Shown here in pieces: positions 36,070 to 43,803 of a DNA stretch of 64,000 nucleotides (position 1 is its first letter; each line of letters begins with the position of its first letter). The stretch is from Rhodothermales bacterium (GTDB lineage Bacteria; Bacteroidota; Rhodothermia; Rhodothermales; JANQRZ01): assembly GCA_039944855.1 (NCBI GenBank), contig JBDUXZ010000005.1, forward strand, positions 564,676 through 628,675, written 5' to 3'. The notes beneath the pieces were generated by a model, which was not told the origin of the DNA, did no database searches, and saw nothing but the letters and a program-made list of their open reading frames with translations. The translations under genes and the position numbers were made by a program.

Positions 36070-38545
36070 GGCTGGCGTGGGGTTCTTCGAAGATCAGCGC
36101 GTCGTGGTCGTCGAAGCTACCATCCAAAATCGCTTCGAGGTTGGTCCCGTCGTCGGGCTTCTCGGCGGCGGCGAAGGCTTCTTCCACCGCGGCGATGAGC
36201 GTCTCCTTGCGGAAGGGCTTGGCGACGTAGTCGTCGAACCCCTCGTTGAGGAAGCGGTCTTCGTCGCCGGGGAGGGCGTAGGCCGTCACGGCGACGGCGG
36301 GCACGAGCTCGTAGCCCTCAATCCCCCGGATCTCGTGCAGGAGGTCGATACCGGAGCGGTCGGCGCCGAGGTTGATGTCGACGAGGAGGAGGCGGTACTG
36401 GTTGTGGCGGGCCTGCTCGATGGCCTCCTCCGGGGTCGTCGCGATGTCGGCCTCGTAGTCCTGGAGCATGAACTTCGCCATGTAGGCGTTCTGCGCGTTG
36501 TCCTCGATGAGGAGGATGTCGCGGGGCGTGCGGTCCTCGGCGGCCGGCGGCGGCACGAACGTCGGCTCCTCGGCGACGAGGGACTCCTCGGTCTCCCACG
36601 GGTAGCGCGCGGCGGCGGGCTTCTTCGGGGCCGGCTTGGCCGCGCTCCCGTTCTGGGGGAGCGCCTCCGGCACCTGCTCGACGGGGACGCGGGGGAACGT
36701 GACGGAGAAGGCGCTGCCGATGCCTTTGATGCTCTCGACCGAGATCTTCCCGCCCATCATCTCGACGAGCTTCTTCGTGATCGCGAGGCCGAGCCCGCTG
36801 CCCTCGTGGCTCCGCTTGAGCCCGGTCGACTCCTGCTTGAAGTCGTCGAAGAGGTGGGGGAGGAACTGCTTCGAGATGCCGACGCCGGTGTCGCGGACGG
36901 TGATGATGGCGTCGTCGGCCGTCGCCTCGATCTCGACCGAGACGGCGCCCTCGCGGGTGAACTTGACGGCGTTGCCGAGGAGGTTGTTGAGGATGCGGTG
37001 GAGGCAGCTCCGGTCGATCTGGGCGTAGACGGCCTCGGTGGGCGGCTGCACGCGGAGGAGCAGGCAGCGCTTGTCGGCGACGGGTTGGAGCACGCGGGCC
37101 GACGCCTCGGCCTCGTCGAGGAGGTTGAGGACCTCGACTTCGGGCTGCACCTCGCCCGCTTCGATCCGCGCCATCTCGAGCACGGAGTTGATCGTGTCGA
37201 GCAGGCGCGTCCCGGCGTCCTCGATGATCTTGGCGAGGTTGCGCTGGTCGCCCTCGGCGACGACTTCAGCGAGCACCTGCGCCGAGCCGAGGATGCCGGT
37301 GAGCGGCGTGCGGATCTCGTGGCTCATGTTCGCGAGGAAGGCGTCGCGGAGGTGGACCATCTGCTCGGCCTTGTCTTTGGCCTCGATCAGCTCGGTCTCG
37401 AACTGCTTCTGCACCGTGATGTCCTTCGCCACGATCACGAGCCCGAGCACGTCGTTCCCTTCGCGGACGAGGGCCGACGAGAGCGAGACGGGGATCTCGC
37501 CATCGGGCCGCACGCGGAACTTCGTCTCGACGTTCCCGGCTAGCGCCTGCTCGATCGTCTGCTTGATGGCGGCGCCGCGGTTGCGCCCGGCGTGCGCGAA
37601 GATCGTCATCACCGGCTTGCCGAGGAGCTCCTCGCGTTCGTAGCCGAGGAGGTCGAGCGCCGCCTGGTTCACCATGGCAATCTTGACGTGGGGGTCGACC
37701 ACGACGAGCGGGTCGGCCATCGACTGCACGATGTTCTCGACGTAGCTCTTCGAGACGGTCGTGCTCGAGAGCTGGTCGATCATCCCGTTGATGGCGTGGC
37801 CGAGCAGGCCGATCTCGTCGGCCGATTCGATCTCGACGCGGTCGTCGAGGCGGCCTTCGCCGATGGCGTGGGCCGCGTCGGTGAGGGCGCGGAGCGAGCG
37901 GGCGATGAACCGGATGAGGAAGAAGCCGAGCACGAGGGTGATCAGGAGCACGAGCCCCGCCGCGCCGGCTCCGATTCGGCCGACCCACTGCGCCGCTGCG
38001 CTGACGCTGGCTGCGCGTTCGGCGAGGGCTGTGTTCGCATCGGCCACGTGCTTCTCGAGCAGGGGCGCGAACGTTTCGAAGTAGAACGGCTCGATCTCGG
38101 CGTCGAGCATGGCCGCGGCATTGGCGGGCACCGTCTCACTCATCTCCGAGAGCCGGAGGGCGAGCGCGGTGTAGGTCCCGAACGCCTGCTGGATTTCCTG
38201 GAGCCGGCTCGAACCTCCGTCGGCCGAGAGCTGCTCCGTGAGGTGCCGGTCGAATACGGCGAGCTGGCCGGAGAGCGTCTCCCGCGCCGTCGCCGCCGCC
38301 TCCGAGGCGGGGTCCGACGCGGGCACGGCGGCGATCTCCTGCATGGAGGTCTGGGTCGCCTGCGCCGCACGGGCCATGCCGTTGGCGACGGCTACCGCTT
38401 CGAGCGCGCCCTCGTCGAGGGCGTCCGTGCTGCGCTCGATCCACGCTCCGGTGGTGAGGGCGAGATAGCCGAGACCTCCGACGAGGAGGGCAATGAGGAA
38501 GAAGCTCAGCGAGAGCTTGTGCGTGACTTTCAAAGAAAGAGCCAT
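35918..38545 (-). CDS. Hybrid sensor histidine kinase with HAMP, PAS and receiver domains
   Basis: 875 residues. Two membrane helices (about 9-31 and 192-214) flank a helical periplasmic sensor of ~160 residues. Then come HAMP (about 215-265), PAS (about 275-385; DPLVVVDPHVKIAMVNQAALDLLGY), HisKA with phospho-acceptor His in FLANMSHEIRTPL, an ATPase domain (LLGNAVKFTREG, DTGVGI, GSGLGLAITKKLV) and a receiver (DILLIEDNAQNAYMAKF; phospho-acceptor Asp in LLLVDINL). No output domain follows; instead a ~90-residue acidic tail contains a phenylalanine/Glu/Asp/Ser repeat (DNA 35992-36050). The 3' end overlaps aroA. Known: such kinases phosphorylate an external regulator through a phosphotransfer protein, not encoded here. 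Confidence 0.93.
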   Translation of the reverse strand: MALSLKVTHKLSLSFFLIALLVGGLGYLALTTGAWIERSTDALDEGALEAVAVANGMARAAQATQTSMQEIAAVPASDPASEAAATARETLSGQLAVFDRHLTEQLSADGGSSRLQEIQQAFGTYTALALRLSEMSETVPANAAAMLDAEIEPFYFETFAPLLEKHVADANTALAERAASVSAAAQWVGRIGAGAAGLVLLITLVLGFFLIRFIARSLRALTDAAHAIGEGRLDDRVEIESADEIGLLGHAINGMIDQLSSTTVSKSYVENIVQSMADPLVVVDPHVKIAMVNQAALDLLGYEREELLGKPVMTIFAHAGRNRGAAIKQTIEQALAGNVETKFRVRPDGEIPVSLSSALVREGNDVLGLVIVAKDITVQKQFETELIEAKDKAEQMVHLRDAFLANMSHEIRTPLTGILGSAQVLAEVVAEGDQRNLAKIIEDAGTRLLDTINSVLEMARIEAGEVQPEVEVLNLLDEAEASARVLQPVADKRCLLLRVQPPTEAVYAQIDRSCLHRILNNLLGNAVKFTREGAVSVEIEATADDAIITVRDTGVGISKQFLPHLFDDFKQESTGLKRSHEGSGLGLAITKKLVEMMGGKISVESIKGIGSAFSVTFPRVPVEQVPEALPQNGSAAKPAPKKPAAARYPWETEESLVAEEPTFVPPPAAEDRTPRDILLIEDNAQNAYMAKFMLQDYEADIATTPEEAIEQARHNQYRLLLVDINLGADRSGIDLLHEIRGIEGYELVPAVAVTAYALPGDEDRFLNEGFDDYVAKPFRKETLIAAVEEAFAAAEKPDDGTNLEAILDGSFDDHDALIFEEPHASLEPTPAAEFESEFDSEFESDFDSDFEPVTLSDEPHDPSGDGAGEPRPVTG
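35992..36050. repeat. Short tandem repeat coding the kinase acidic tail
   Basis: About five copies of an imperfect 12-bp unit (minus strand TTCGANTCCGAN) encode alternating Phe-Glu/Asp-Ser-Glu/Asp in the kinase. Copy number could vary by slippage; a change by one 12-bp unit would keep both overlapping frames open. Confidence 0.7.
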
Positions 38546-38742
38546 GGCGTAGGCGAAGCGCGCGGGTCAGGCGGACGGGCCTGCGACGGCCCGATTCAGA
38601 AGGAGGTTCACGGCGAGACCGAACCTGAGAGCGCGGCCTCTACGCGTAGTGTCGGCAGTGATTCCGTCTCCCTTAAGCCCGCATAACTCCAACTAAAGGC
38701 CCTTTTTAAAGCGCGCCGCCCGTGTGGCACGCGCGACCCGTC

Positions 38743-39786
38743 TCACCCGACCGGCACGGCGAGGGCCGTCGCGACCTCCGCGAGCAGCGCCTCCTTCTCT
38801 TCCCATGGGAGGAACGCATGGCGGAAGCCGTTGAGCACGATCTCGCGGACGTGCTCGGCGCTCACCCCGCATCGCTCGTGCACGAGCCACAACTCGTCCG
38901 TCACCGTCGTGTGGCTGAACAGCCGGTTGTCCGTGTTGACCGTCACGGCCACGCCCGCCTCGACGTACTCCCGGATCGGATGCGTCTCGTACCCCGTCAC
39001 GACGTGGGTCTGCACATTACTCGTCGGGCACATCTCGAGCGGGATCTGGTGGTCGATCACGTACTCCATCAGGTCGGGGTCCTGCCGCAGCGTGACGCCG
39101 TGGCCGATCCGGTGGGCGCCGCACTTGAAGAGCGCCTGCCGGATCGACGCCGGGCCGAACGACTCGCCCGCGTGGAGCGTGATGGCGAGGAGGTGCTTGC
39201 GGGCGTGGTAGAACGCCGCGCCGTGCATCTCGGACGGGTTGCCCGCCTCGCCGCCCGCGAGGTCGAAGGCGACGACGCCGCGCCCGCGGTAGCGCGAGGC
39301 GAGCTCGGCCTGCGCGAGCGAGGCGCTCTCGAACCGGTCGCGCAGGCCGCAAACGATGAGGCCCGTGCGGATGCCGAAGTCGCGCTCGGCGTCGCGCAGC
39401 CCGGCGAGCACGGCGTCGTTCACCTCGTCGAGCGTGAGGCCTTCGTCGGTGTGGAGGACGGGGCCGTAGCGGACTTCGAGGTAGCGGACGTTCTCCTTCG
39501 CGTTGTCCTCGGCGAGTTCGTACGCGATCCGGCGCAACGCTTCGGCCGACTGCATCAGCGGGATCGTGTAGCCGAACCACGAGAGGTATTCCTCCAGCGT
39601 TTCGGCGTCGTCGATCTGCAGCAGCTTCTGCCCAAGGGCTTCTTCGTCGGTGGCGGGGAGGAGGGCCAGCTTGCCCTGCTGCTCGGCCAGGTCGAGCATC
39701 GTCGAGAGCCGGAGCGAGCCGTCGAGGTGGCAGTGGAGTTCGGCTTTGGGCCAGGCGAGGAGGTCGGCGCGGGAGAGCTCGGGCAT
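38743..39786 (-). CDS. add: Adenosine deaminase
   Basis: 347 residues. Hydrolyses adenosine to inosine; zinc enzyme of the amidohydrolase fold. Motifs: AELHCHLDGSL (two zinc His), ITLHAGESFGP (third zinc His and catalytic Glu region), GAHRIGHGVTL, CPTSNVQTHVV and the VNTDNRLFS zinc Asp. The ATG at 39786 starts just before the first motif; a frame open to 40293 overlaps tatA and is rejected. A minus-strand TATTTTGC box lies 18 bases upstream. Divergent from tatA. After the stop, a weak GC hairpin followed by TTTAAAAAG (38700-38740) may terminate it. Confidence 0.94.
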   Translation of the reverse strand: MPELSRADLLAWPKAELHCHLDGSLRLSTMLDLAEQQGKLALLPATDEEALGQKLLQIDDAETLEEYLSWFGYTIPLMQSAEALRRIAYELAEDNAKENVRYLEVRYGPVLHTDEGLTLDEVNDAVLAGLRDAERDFGIRTGLIVCGLRDRFESASLAQAELASRYRGRGVVAFDLAGGEAGNPSEMHGAAFYHARKHLLAITLHAGESFGPASIRQALFKCGAHRIGHGVTLRQDPDLMEYVIDHQIPLEMCPTSNVQTHVVTGYETHPIREYVEAGVAVTVNTDNRLFSHTTVTDELWLVHERCGVSAEHVREIVLNGFRHAFLPWEEKEALLAEVATALAVPVG

Positions 39787-39803
39787 GGGGCGAAGTTTTC
39801 GTC

Positions 39804-39811
39804 GCAAAATA
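39804..39811 (-). promoter_or_regulatory. Candidate -7 box of add
   Basis: Minus-strand TATTTTGC, 18 bases before the add ATG, fits TAnnTTTG at 7 of 8 positions. No TTG at -33 was seen. Confidence 0.4.
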
Positions 39812-39893
39812 CGCCGCCCGGCTCGTACTGCGCGCCGCCGCCGCGCGGAGATCGGGCGGAACACTTCGTTTCGGCGACGCTTCAAGCGCCCTG

Positions 39894-39924
39894 TTGCTCC
39901 TCGCTCGGGAGGACGGTAGCTTAC
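39894..39924 (+). promoter_or_regulatory. Candidate Bacteroidota-type promoter of tatA
   Basis: TTG (39894-39896), 20-base spacer, TAGCTTAC (39917-39924). Spacing matches the Bacteroidota TTG/TAnnTTTG arrangement. The tatA ATG is 37 bases downstream. Confidence 0.6.
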
Positions 39925-39961
39925 GCCTCCCACCTTTTCCATTTGCCGCATAGGTTCTGTC

Positions 39962-40261
39962 ATGGGCTCCCTCGGCGTCCCTGAACTACTGATCATCTTC
40001 CTCGTGATCCTCCTCGTCTTCGGCGCGAAGCGCATCCCCGAGATCGCGCGCGGCATGGGCAAGGGCATTCGCGAATTCAAAGACGCGACCACGGACATCA
40101 AGCGCGAACTGTCGATCGACGACGAGCCGCCGCGCCGGAACATCCAGGCCCCGCGCCAGCCCGCCGTCGGGGCGCCGGAGCCGCGCCGCGAGTCCCCCGC
40201 GCAGCGCGCCAAGCCGGACGCGGAGCCCCGCACGGTGAAGCCCGACATCGAAGAGCTGTAG
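39962..40261 (+). CDS. tatA: Twin-arginine translocase TatA/E family protein
   Basis: 99 residues. One N-terminal membrane helix with the family hallmark [27 protein letters not shown], then the amphipathic helix [19 protein letters not shown] and a Pro/Arg-rich soluble tail. TatA forms the variable pore for export of folded proteins. TatB and TatC are not adjacent. Transcribed alone, with a 12-bp hairpin 35 bases after the stop. Confidence 0.93.
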   Translation: MGSLGVPELLIIFLVILLVFGAKRIPEIARGMGKGIREFKDATTDIKRELSIDDEPPRRNIQAPRQPAVGAPEPRRESPAQRAKPDAEPRTVKPDIEEL

Positions 40262-40295
40262 TCGCCGCGCACGATTCCGCCGTCCGTTTTCACCT

Positions 40296-40323
40296 GCAGG
40301 GGCGACGTGCGCGTCGCCCCTGC
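40296..40323. repeat. 28-bp palindrome (copy 6), likely terminator of tatA
   Basis: GCAGGGGCGACG pairs exactly with CGTCGCCCCTGC over 12 bp with a TGCG loop. It is followed by GGTCGTTTAAG. The foot reads GCAG rather than GTAG; length and layout otherwise match the palindrome family. Confidence 0.75.
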
Positions 40324-40344
40324 GGTCGTTTAAGTCCGCTCCCC

Positions 40345-41871
40345 ATGCCTCACCCCACGTTCGCCGACGCCCGCCGGGCGCTCGCCCACGACGAGACGAC
40401 CTGCGCTGCCCTCGTCGCGTCGTTTCTGGAGCGGATCGACGCGGAGAACGACGCGCTCAACCTCTTCCTCTCCGTCGACCGCGACGGCGCGATGCAGCGG
40501 GCGCGCGCCCTCGACGCTGGGGGCGACGACCTCCCGCTGAAGGGGCTCGTGCTCGGGGTGAAAGACACGATCGCGGTGGCGGGCCGGCCGCTGACGTGCG
40601 GCTCGAAGATGCTCGCGGACTTCACCTCGCTCTACGACGCGACCGCCGTCCGCCGGCTCCGCGACGCCGGCGCCATCATCCTCGGCAAGCTCAACTGCGA
40701 CGAGTTCGCAATGGGCTCGTCGAACGAGACGAGCTATTTCGGCCCCGCCCGGAATCCGCGCAACCCCGACTACGTCCCCGGCGGCTCGTCGGGCGGGAGC
40801 GCCGCCGCCGTTGCGGCCGGGTTCTGCCACGCCGCGCTCGGCTCCGACACCGGCGGTTCGGTCCGCCTGCCCGCCGCGTTCACCGGCGTCGTCGGGCTCA
40901 AGCCGACGTACGGCCGCGTAAGCCGCTACGGTCTCGTCGCCTTCGCCTCGTCGCTCGACGTGATCGGCCCGCTCGCGCACACCGTCGAAGACGCCGCCGC
41001 GATCCTCCGCGTGATGGCCGGCGCGGACCCGAGCGATGCGACCTCGGCGCCCGTCGACGTGCCGGACTTCGGTGCGGAACTGAACGGCGACGTGCGCGGG
41101 CTGAAGGTCGGGATGCCGACGGAGTATTTCGCCGACGGGCTCGATGCGGACGTTCGCGCTGCCGTCGAGGACCGGGCCGAGGCGCTGCGGGCGGCGGGGG
41201 CGGAGGTCCGCGAGGTCTCGCTTCCGCACACGCGCTACGGCGTCGCCGTCTACTACATCCTCGCCACCGCTGAGGCGTCGAGCAACCTCGGTCGCTACGA
41301 CGGCGTCCGCTACGGCCACCGCGCCGACGCGAACGCCGTCCGTCGCACGCTCGCCGACGAGCGCGCCGCGCTCGAAACCGCCCTCGCCGAAGCTCAGAGC
41401 GACGAGCAACGCGATGCGACGCAGCGGCTGCTCGACCGACAGGACTCCGTGCTGCACCGGCTCTACGCGCAGACCCGCACCGAGGGCTTCGGCGACGAGG
41501 TCAAACGCCGCATCATGCTCGGCACCTACGTCCTCTCGTCGGGCTACTACGACGCGTACTACGCGAAGGCGCAGCGCGTCCGCACCCTCATTCGCCGCGA
41601 CTTCGAGCGCGCGTTCGAGGATGTCGATGTGCTGTTGACGCCGGCCGCGCCCGCGCCCGCGTTCCGCCTCGGCGAGAAGAGCGACGACCCGCTGCAGATG
41701 TACCTCTCCGACGTGTACACCGTCACGGCGAACCTCGCCGGGATTCCCGGCCTCGTCGTGCCCGCGCCGACGCCGCACCCGAGCGGGCTCCCGATTGGCG
41801 TCCAACTCCTCGCGCCCGCCTTCGACGAGGCGACGCTGCTGCGCGCGGGCGACGCAATCACGCGATTTTAG
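40345..41871 (+). CDS. gatA: Aspartyl/glutamyl-tRNA amidotransferase subunit A
   Basis: 508 residues, amidase-signature enzyme. The Ser-cisSer-Lys triad is visible: Lys in [11 protein letters not shown] (about 73), cis-Ser in [15 protein letters not shown] (about 150) and nucleophile Ser in [16 protein letters not shown] (about 175). The channel and C-terminal segments [17 protein letters not shown] and [24 protein letters not shown] are typical of GatA. It amidates Glu-tRNA(Gln) or Asp-tRNA(Asn) using glutamine. gatB and gatC are not next to it, which is common outside the Firmicutes. An 8-bp inverted repeat separates it from sucD. Confidence 0.95.
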   Translation: MPHPTFADARRALAHDETTCAALVASFLERIDAENDALNLFLSVDRDGAMQRARALDAGGDDLPLKGLVLGVKDTIAVAGRPLTCGSKMLADFTSLYDATAVRRLRDAGAIILGKLNCDEFAMGSSNETSYFGPARNPRNPDYVPGGSSGGSAAAVAAGFCHAALGSDTGGSVRLPAAFTGVVGLKPTYGRVSRYGLVAFASSLDVIGPLAHTVEDAAAILRVMAGADPSDATSAPVDVPDFGAELNGDVRGLKVGMPTEYFADGLDADVRAAVEDRAEALRAAGAEVREVSLPHTRYGVAVYYILATAEASSNLGRYDGVRYGHRADANAVRRTLADERAALETALAEAQSDEQRDATQRLLDRQDSVLHRLYAQTRTEGFGDEVKRRIMLGTYVLSSGYYDAYYAKAQRVRTLIRRDFERAFEDVDVLLTPAAPAPAFRLGEKSDDPLQMYLSDVYTVTANLAGIPGLVVPAPTPHPSGLPIGVQLLAPAFDEATLLRAGDAITRF

Positions 41872-41872
41872 A

Positions 41873-41907
41873 TGTTCGATTCCGTCGTTTGAAGTATCTA
41901 TCGAACA
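41873..41907. promoter_or_regulatory. Inverted repeat between gatA and sucD
   Basis: TGTTCGAT (41873-41880) and ATCGAACA (41900-41907) are exact complements with a 19-base spacer. It may be an operator or a weak hairpin in the sucD leader; no poly-T follows. Confidence 0.35.
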
Positions 41908-41943
41908 GCCACTCCGCTTTCCCCATCCCCAATCCGCGATCGA

Positions 41944-42822
41944 ATGAGCATCCTCGTTGACAAAAACACCCGGCTCGTCGTGCAGGGCCTGACCGGAAAA
42001 GAAGGCTCCTTCCACGCCGAGCAGATGATCGAGTACGGCACGAACGTCGTCGCCGGCGTCGTCCCCGGCAAGGGCGGGCAGACCCACCTCGACCGGCCGG
42101 TCTACGACTCGGTGCGCGAGGCCGTCGAGCGCGAGGGGGCGAACGCGACGTGCATCTTCGTCCCGCCGCCGTACGCGGGCGGCGCCATCATCGAGGCGGC
42201 CGAGGCCGGCGTCGAGGTCATCATCTGCATCACCGAAGGCATCCCCGTCGCCGACATGATCCCGGCGTATGCCTACGTGCAGAAGCAGGGCGTCCGGCTC
42301 ATCGGGCCGAACTGCCCCGGCGTCCTCACCCCCGGCGAGTGCAAGGTCGGCATCATGCCGACGATGATCTTCTCCGAAGGCCCCATCGGCGTGATCTCGC
42401 GCTCGGGCACGCTGACGTACGAGGCCGTGGACCAACTCACTCGGCAGGGGCTCGGGCAGACGACGGCCGTCGGCATCGGCGGCGACCCGATCGTCGGCAC
42501 GCAGTTCATCGACGCGCTCCGCCTCTTCGAGGCCGACGACGCGACCGAGGCGGTCGTGATGATCGGCGAGATCGGCGGCGCGGCAGAGGAGGAGGGCGCG
42601 GCGTACGTGAAAGAGCACATGACGAAGCCGGTCTTCGGGTTCATCGCGGGCCGCACCGCACCTCCCGGCCGTCGGATGGGCCACGCGGGCGCGATCGTCT
42701 CCGGCGGCAAAGGCACGGCCGACGCCAAGCTCGACGCGATGCGCGAGGCGGGGATCACGGTCATCCTCAACCCCGCCGAGATCGGCGAGACGGTGAAGGC
42801 GCACTTCGAGCAGGTCGCGTAA
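41944..42822 (+). CDS. sucD: Succinate-CoA ligase subunit alpha
   Basis: 292 residues. TCA-cycle enzyme that makes succinate and ATP/GTP from succinyl-CoA. CoA-binding N-terminal domain with [21 protein letters not shown], CoA contact [35 protein letters not shown] and the phosphohistidine in [18 protein letters not shown] (His about 247). The partner beta subunit sucC is not adjacent, unlike most Proteobacteria. Start ATG 41944. The hairpin at 42844-42871 follows after 21 bases. Confidence 0.97.
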   Translation: MSILVDKNTRLVVQGLTGKEGSFHAEQMIEYGTNVVAGVVPGKGGQTHLDRPVYDSVREAVEREGANATCIFVPPPYAGGAIIEAAEAGVEVIICITEGIPVADMIPAYAYVQKQGVRLIGPNCPGVLTPGECKVGIMPTMIFSEGPIGVISRSGTLTYEAVDQLTRQGLGQTTAVGIGGDPIVGTQFIDALRLFEADDATEAVVMIGEIGGAAEEEGAAYVKEHMTKPVFGFIAGRTAPPGRRMGHAGAIVSGGKGTADAKLDAMREAGITVILNPAEIGETVKAHFEQVA

Positions 42823-42843
42823 ACGGACCGTTCTCTGGCTCCG

Positions 42844-42871
42844 GTAGGGGCGAGGCTTGCCTCGCCCCTAC
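42844..42871. repeat. 28-bp GTAG palindrome (copy 7), likely terminator of sucD
   Basis: GTAGGGGCGAGGC pairs exactly with GCCTCGCCCCTAC (13 bp, loop TT). It begins 21 bases after the sucD stop and ends 20 bases before the engB ATG. Confidence 0.85.
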
Positions 42872-42891
42872 GTCATATATAGAGGCTGCCC

Positions 42892-43503
42892 ATGAAGATC
42901 AAACACGTCGACTTCGCGACCGCCGCCGGGACGTGGGCCTCACTCCCGGACGACGGGCGGACGGAACTCGCCTTCGTCGGCCGCTCGAACGTCGGAAAAA
43001 GCTCGCTCCTCAACTACCTCATCGGGCGGAAGGCGCTCGCGCGGACGAGCAACACGCCGGGCAAGACGACGACGCTCAACTTCTACCTCGCCAACGCCGA
43101 CCAGCAGGGGCAGGGCGGGTTTTACTTCGTCGACCTCCCCGGCTACGGCTACGCGAAGGTTTCGAAGACGCAGCGCGAGAAGTGGATGCAGCTCATCGGC
43201 CGCTACGTCACCGAGCGCGAGCCGCTCGGCGTGATCTTCCACCTTATAGATAGTCGCCACCCGCCGACGAAGCTCGACGAGGAACTCCTCGACCTTCTGA
43301 GGGGCGGGCCGATCCCGTACGTCATCCTGCTGACGAAGGCAGACAAGCTGGGCAAGAACCAGCAGCGCAGCCGCGTCGCCGAACTCAAGCGCCGGCTCAA
43401 AGGGATGGGCCTCGACCTCCCCGTCGTTCTCACATCGGCGGAGAAGAAAGAGGGCGCCGACGAGATCTGGCAGTGGGTCGAACTGCTGACGGACGTACGG
43501 TGA
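42892..43503 (+). CDS. engB: Ribosome biogenesis GTPase YsxC/EngB
   Basis: 203 residues. G1 VGRSNVGKSSLLN, G2 TSNTPGKTTTLNFY, G3 DLPGYGYAKVS, G4 LLTKADKLGKN and G5 LTSAEKKEG are all present. The family is needed for assembly of the large ribosomal subunit. An AGAGG six bases before the ATG at 42892 is one of the few clear ribosome sites in the window. A long inverted-repeat element starts 11 bases after its stop. Confidence 0.96.
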   Translation: MKIKHVDFATAAGTWASLPDDGRTELAFVGRSNVGKSSLLNYLIGRKALARTSNTPGKTTTLNFYLANADQQGQGGFYFVDLPGYGYAKVSKTQREKWMQLIGRYVTEREPLGVIFHLIDSRHPPTKLDEELLDLLRGGPIPYVILLTKADKLGKNQQRSRVAELKRRLKGMGLDLPVVLTSAEKKEGADEIWQWVELLTDVR

Positions 43504-43514
43504 AGGCAGGCCGG

Positions 43515-43711
43515 TTGCTCTGTTGAGAAGCTCACCACGTTGTCATCCCGAGCGAAACGGAGTGGAGCCGAGGGATCTCTGCTGGCACGGTTTCAACAGT
43601 CTGTTGCAGGCTTCCCCGGAGAGATGGGCTTCGCCGAGCCTTCGGATTCTTCGTCTCCGGCCTGCGACCTCCGCTCAGGATGACATCCATTCGAACTTCT
43701 CAACAGAGCAA
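43515..43711. mobile_element. 197-bp MITE-like element with nested inverted repeats
   Basis: Outer arms TTGCTCTGTTGAGAAG (43515-43530) and CTTCTCAACAGAGCAA (43696-43711) are exact complements. Inside, GTCATCCCGAGCG (43542-43554) and CGCTCAGGATGAC (43672-43684) pair with one mismatch. No reading frame of note and no transposase. The inner core is like the dispersed TCATCC(C/T)GAGCG repeats of many genomes. No clear target-site duplication was found. It fills most of the 300-base gap between engB and the first TonB receptor. Confidence 0.72.
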
Positions 43712-43762
43712 GGCCGGTCTACGAAAATCGGACAGCGGGATGATCAACTGAGTGCGGAGCGT

Positions 43763-43770
43763 TAGCTTCG
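43763..43770 (+). promoter_or_regulatory. Candidate -7 box of the first TonB receptor gene
   Basis: TAGCTTCG, 33 bases before the GTG at 43804, fits TAnnTTTG at 7 of 8 positions; just downstream of the MITE-like element. Confidence 0.45.
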
Positions 43771-43803
43771 GCGCTTTCATCTTCCCGCTTTCGCTCCCAC
43801 ATC

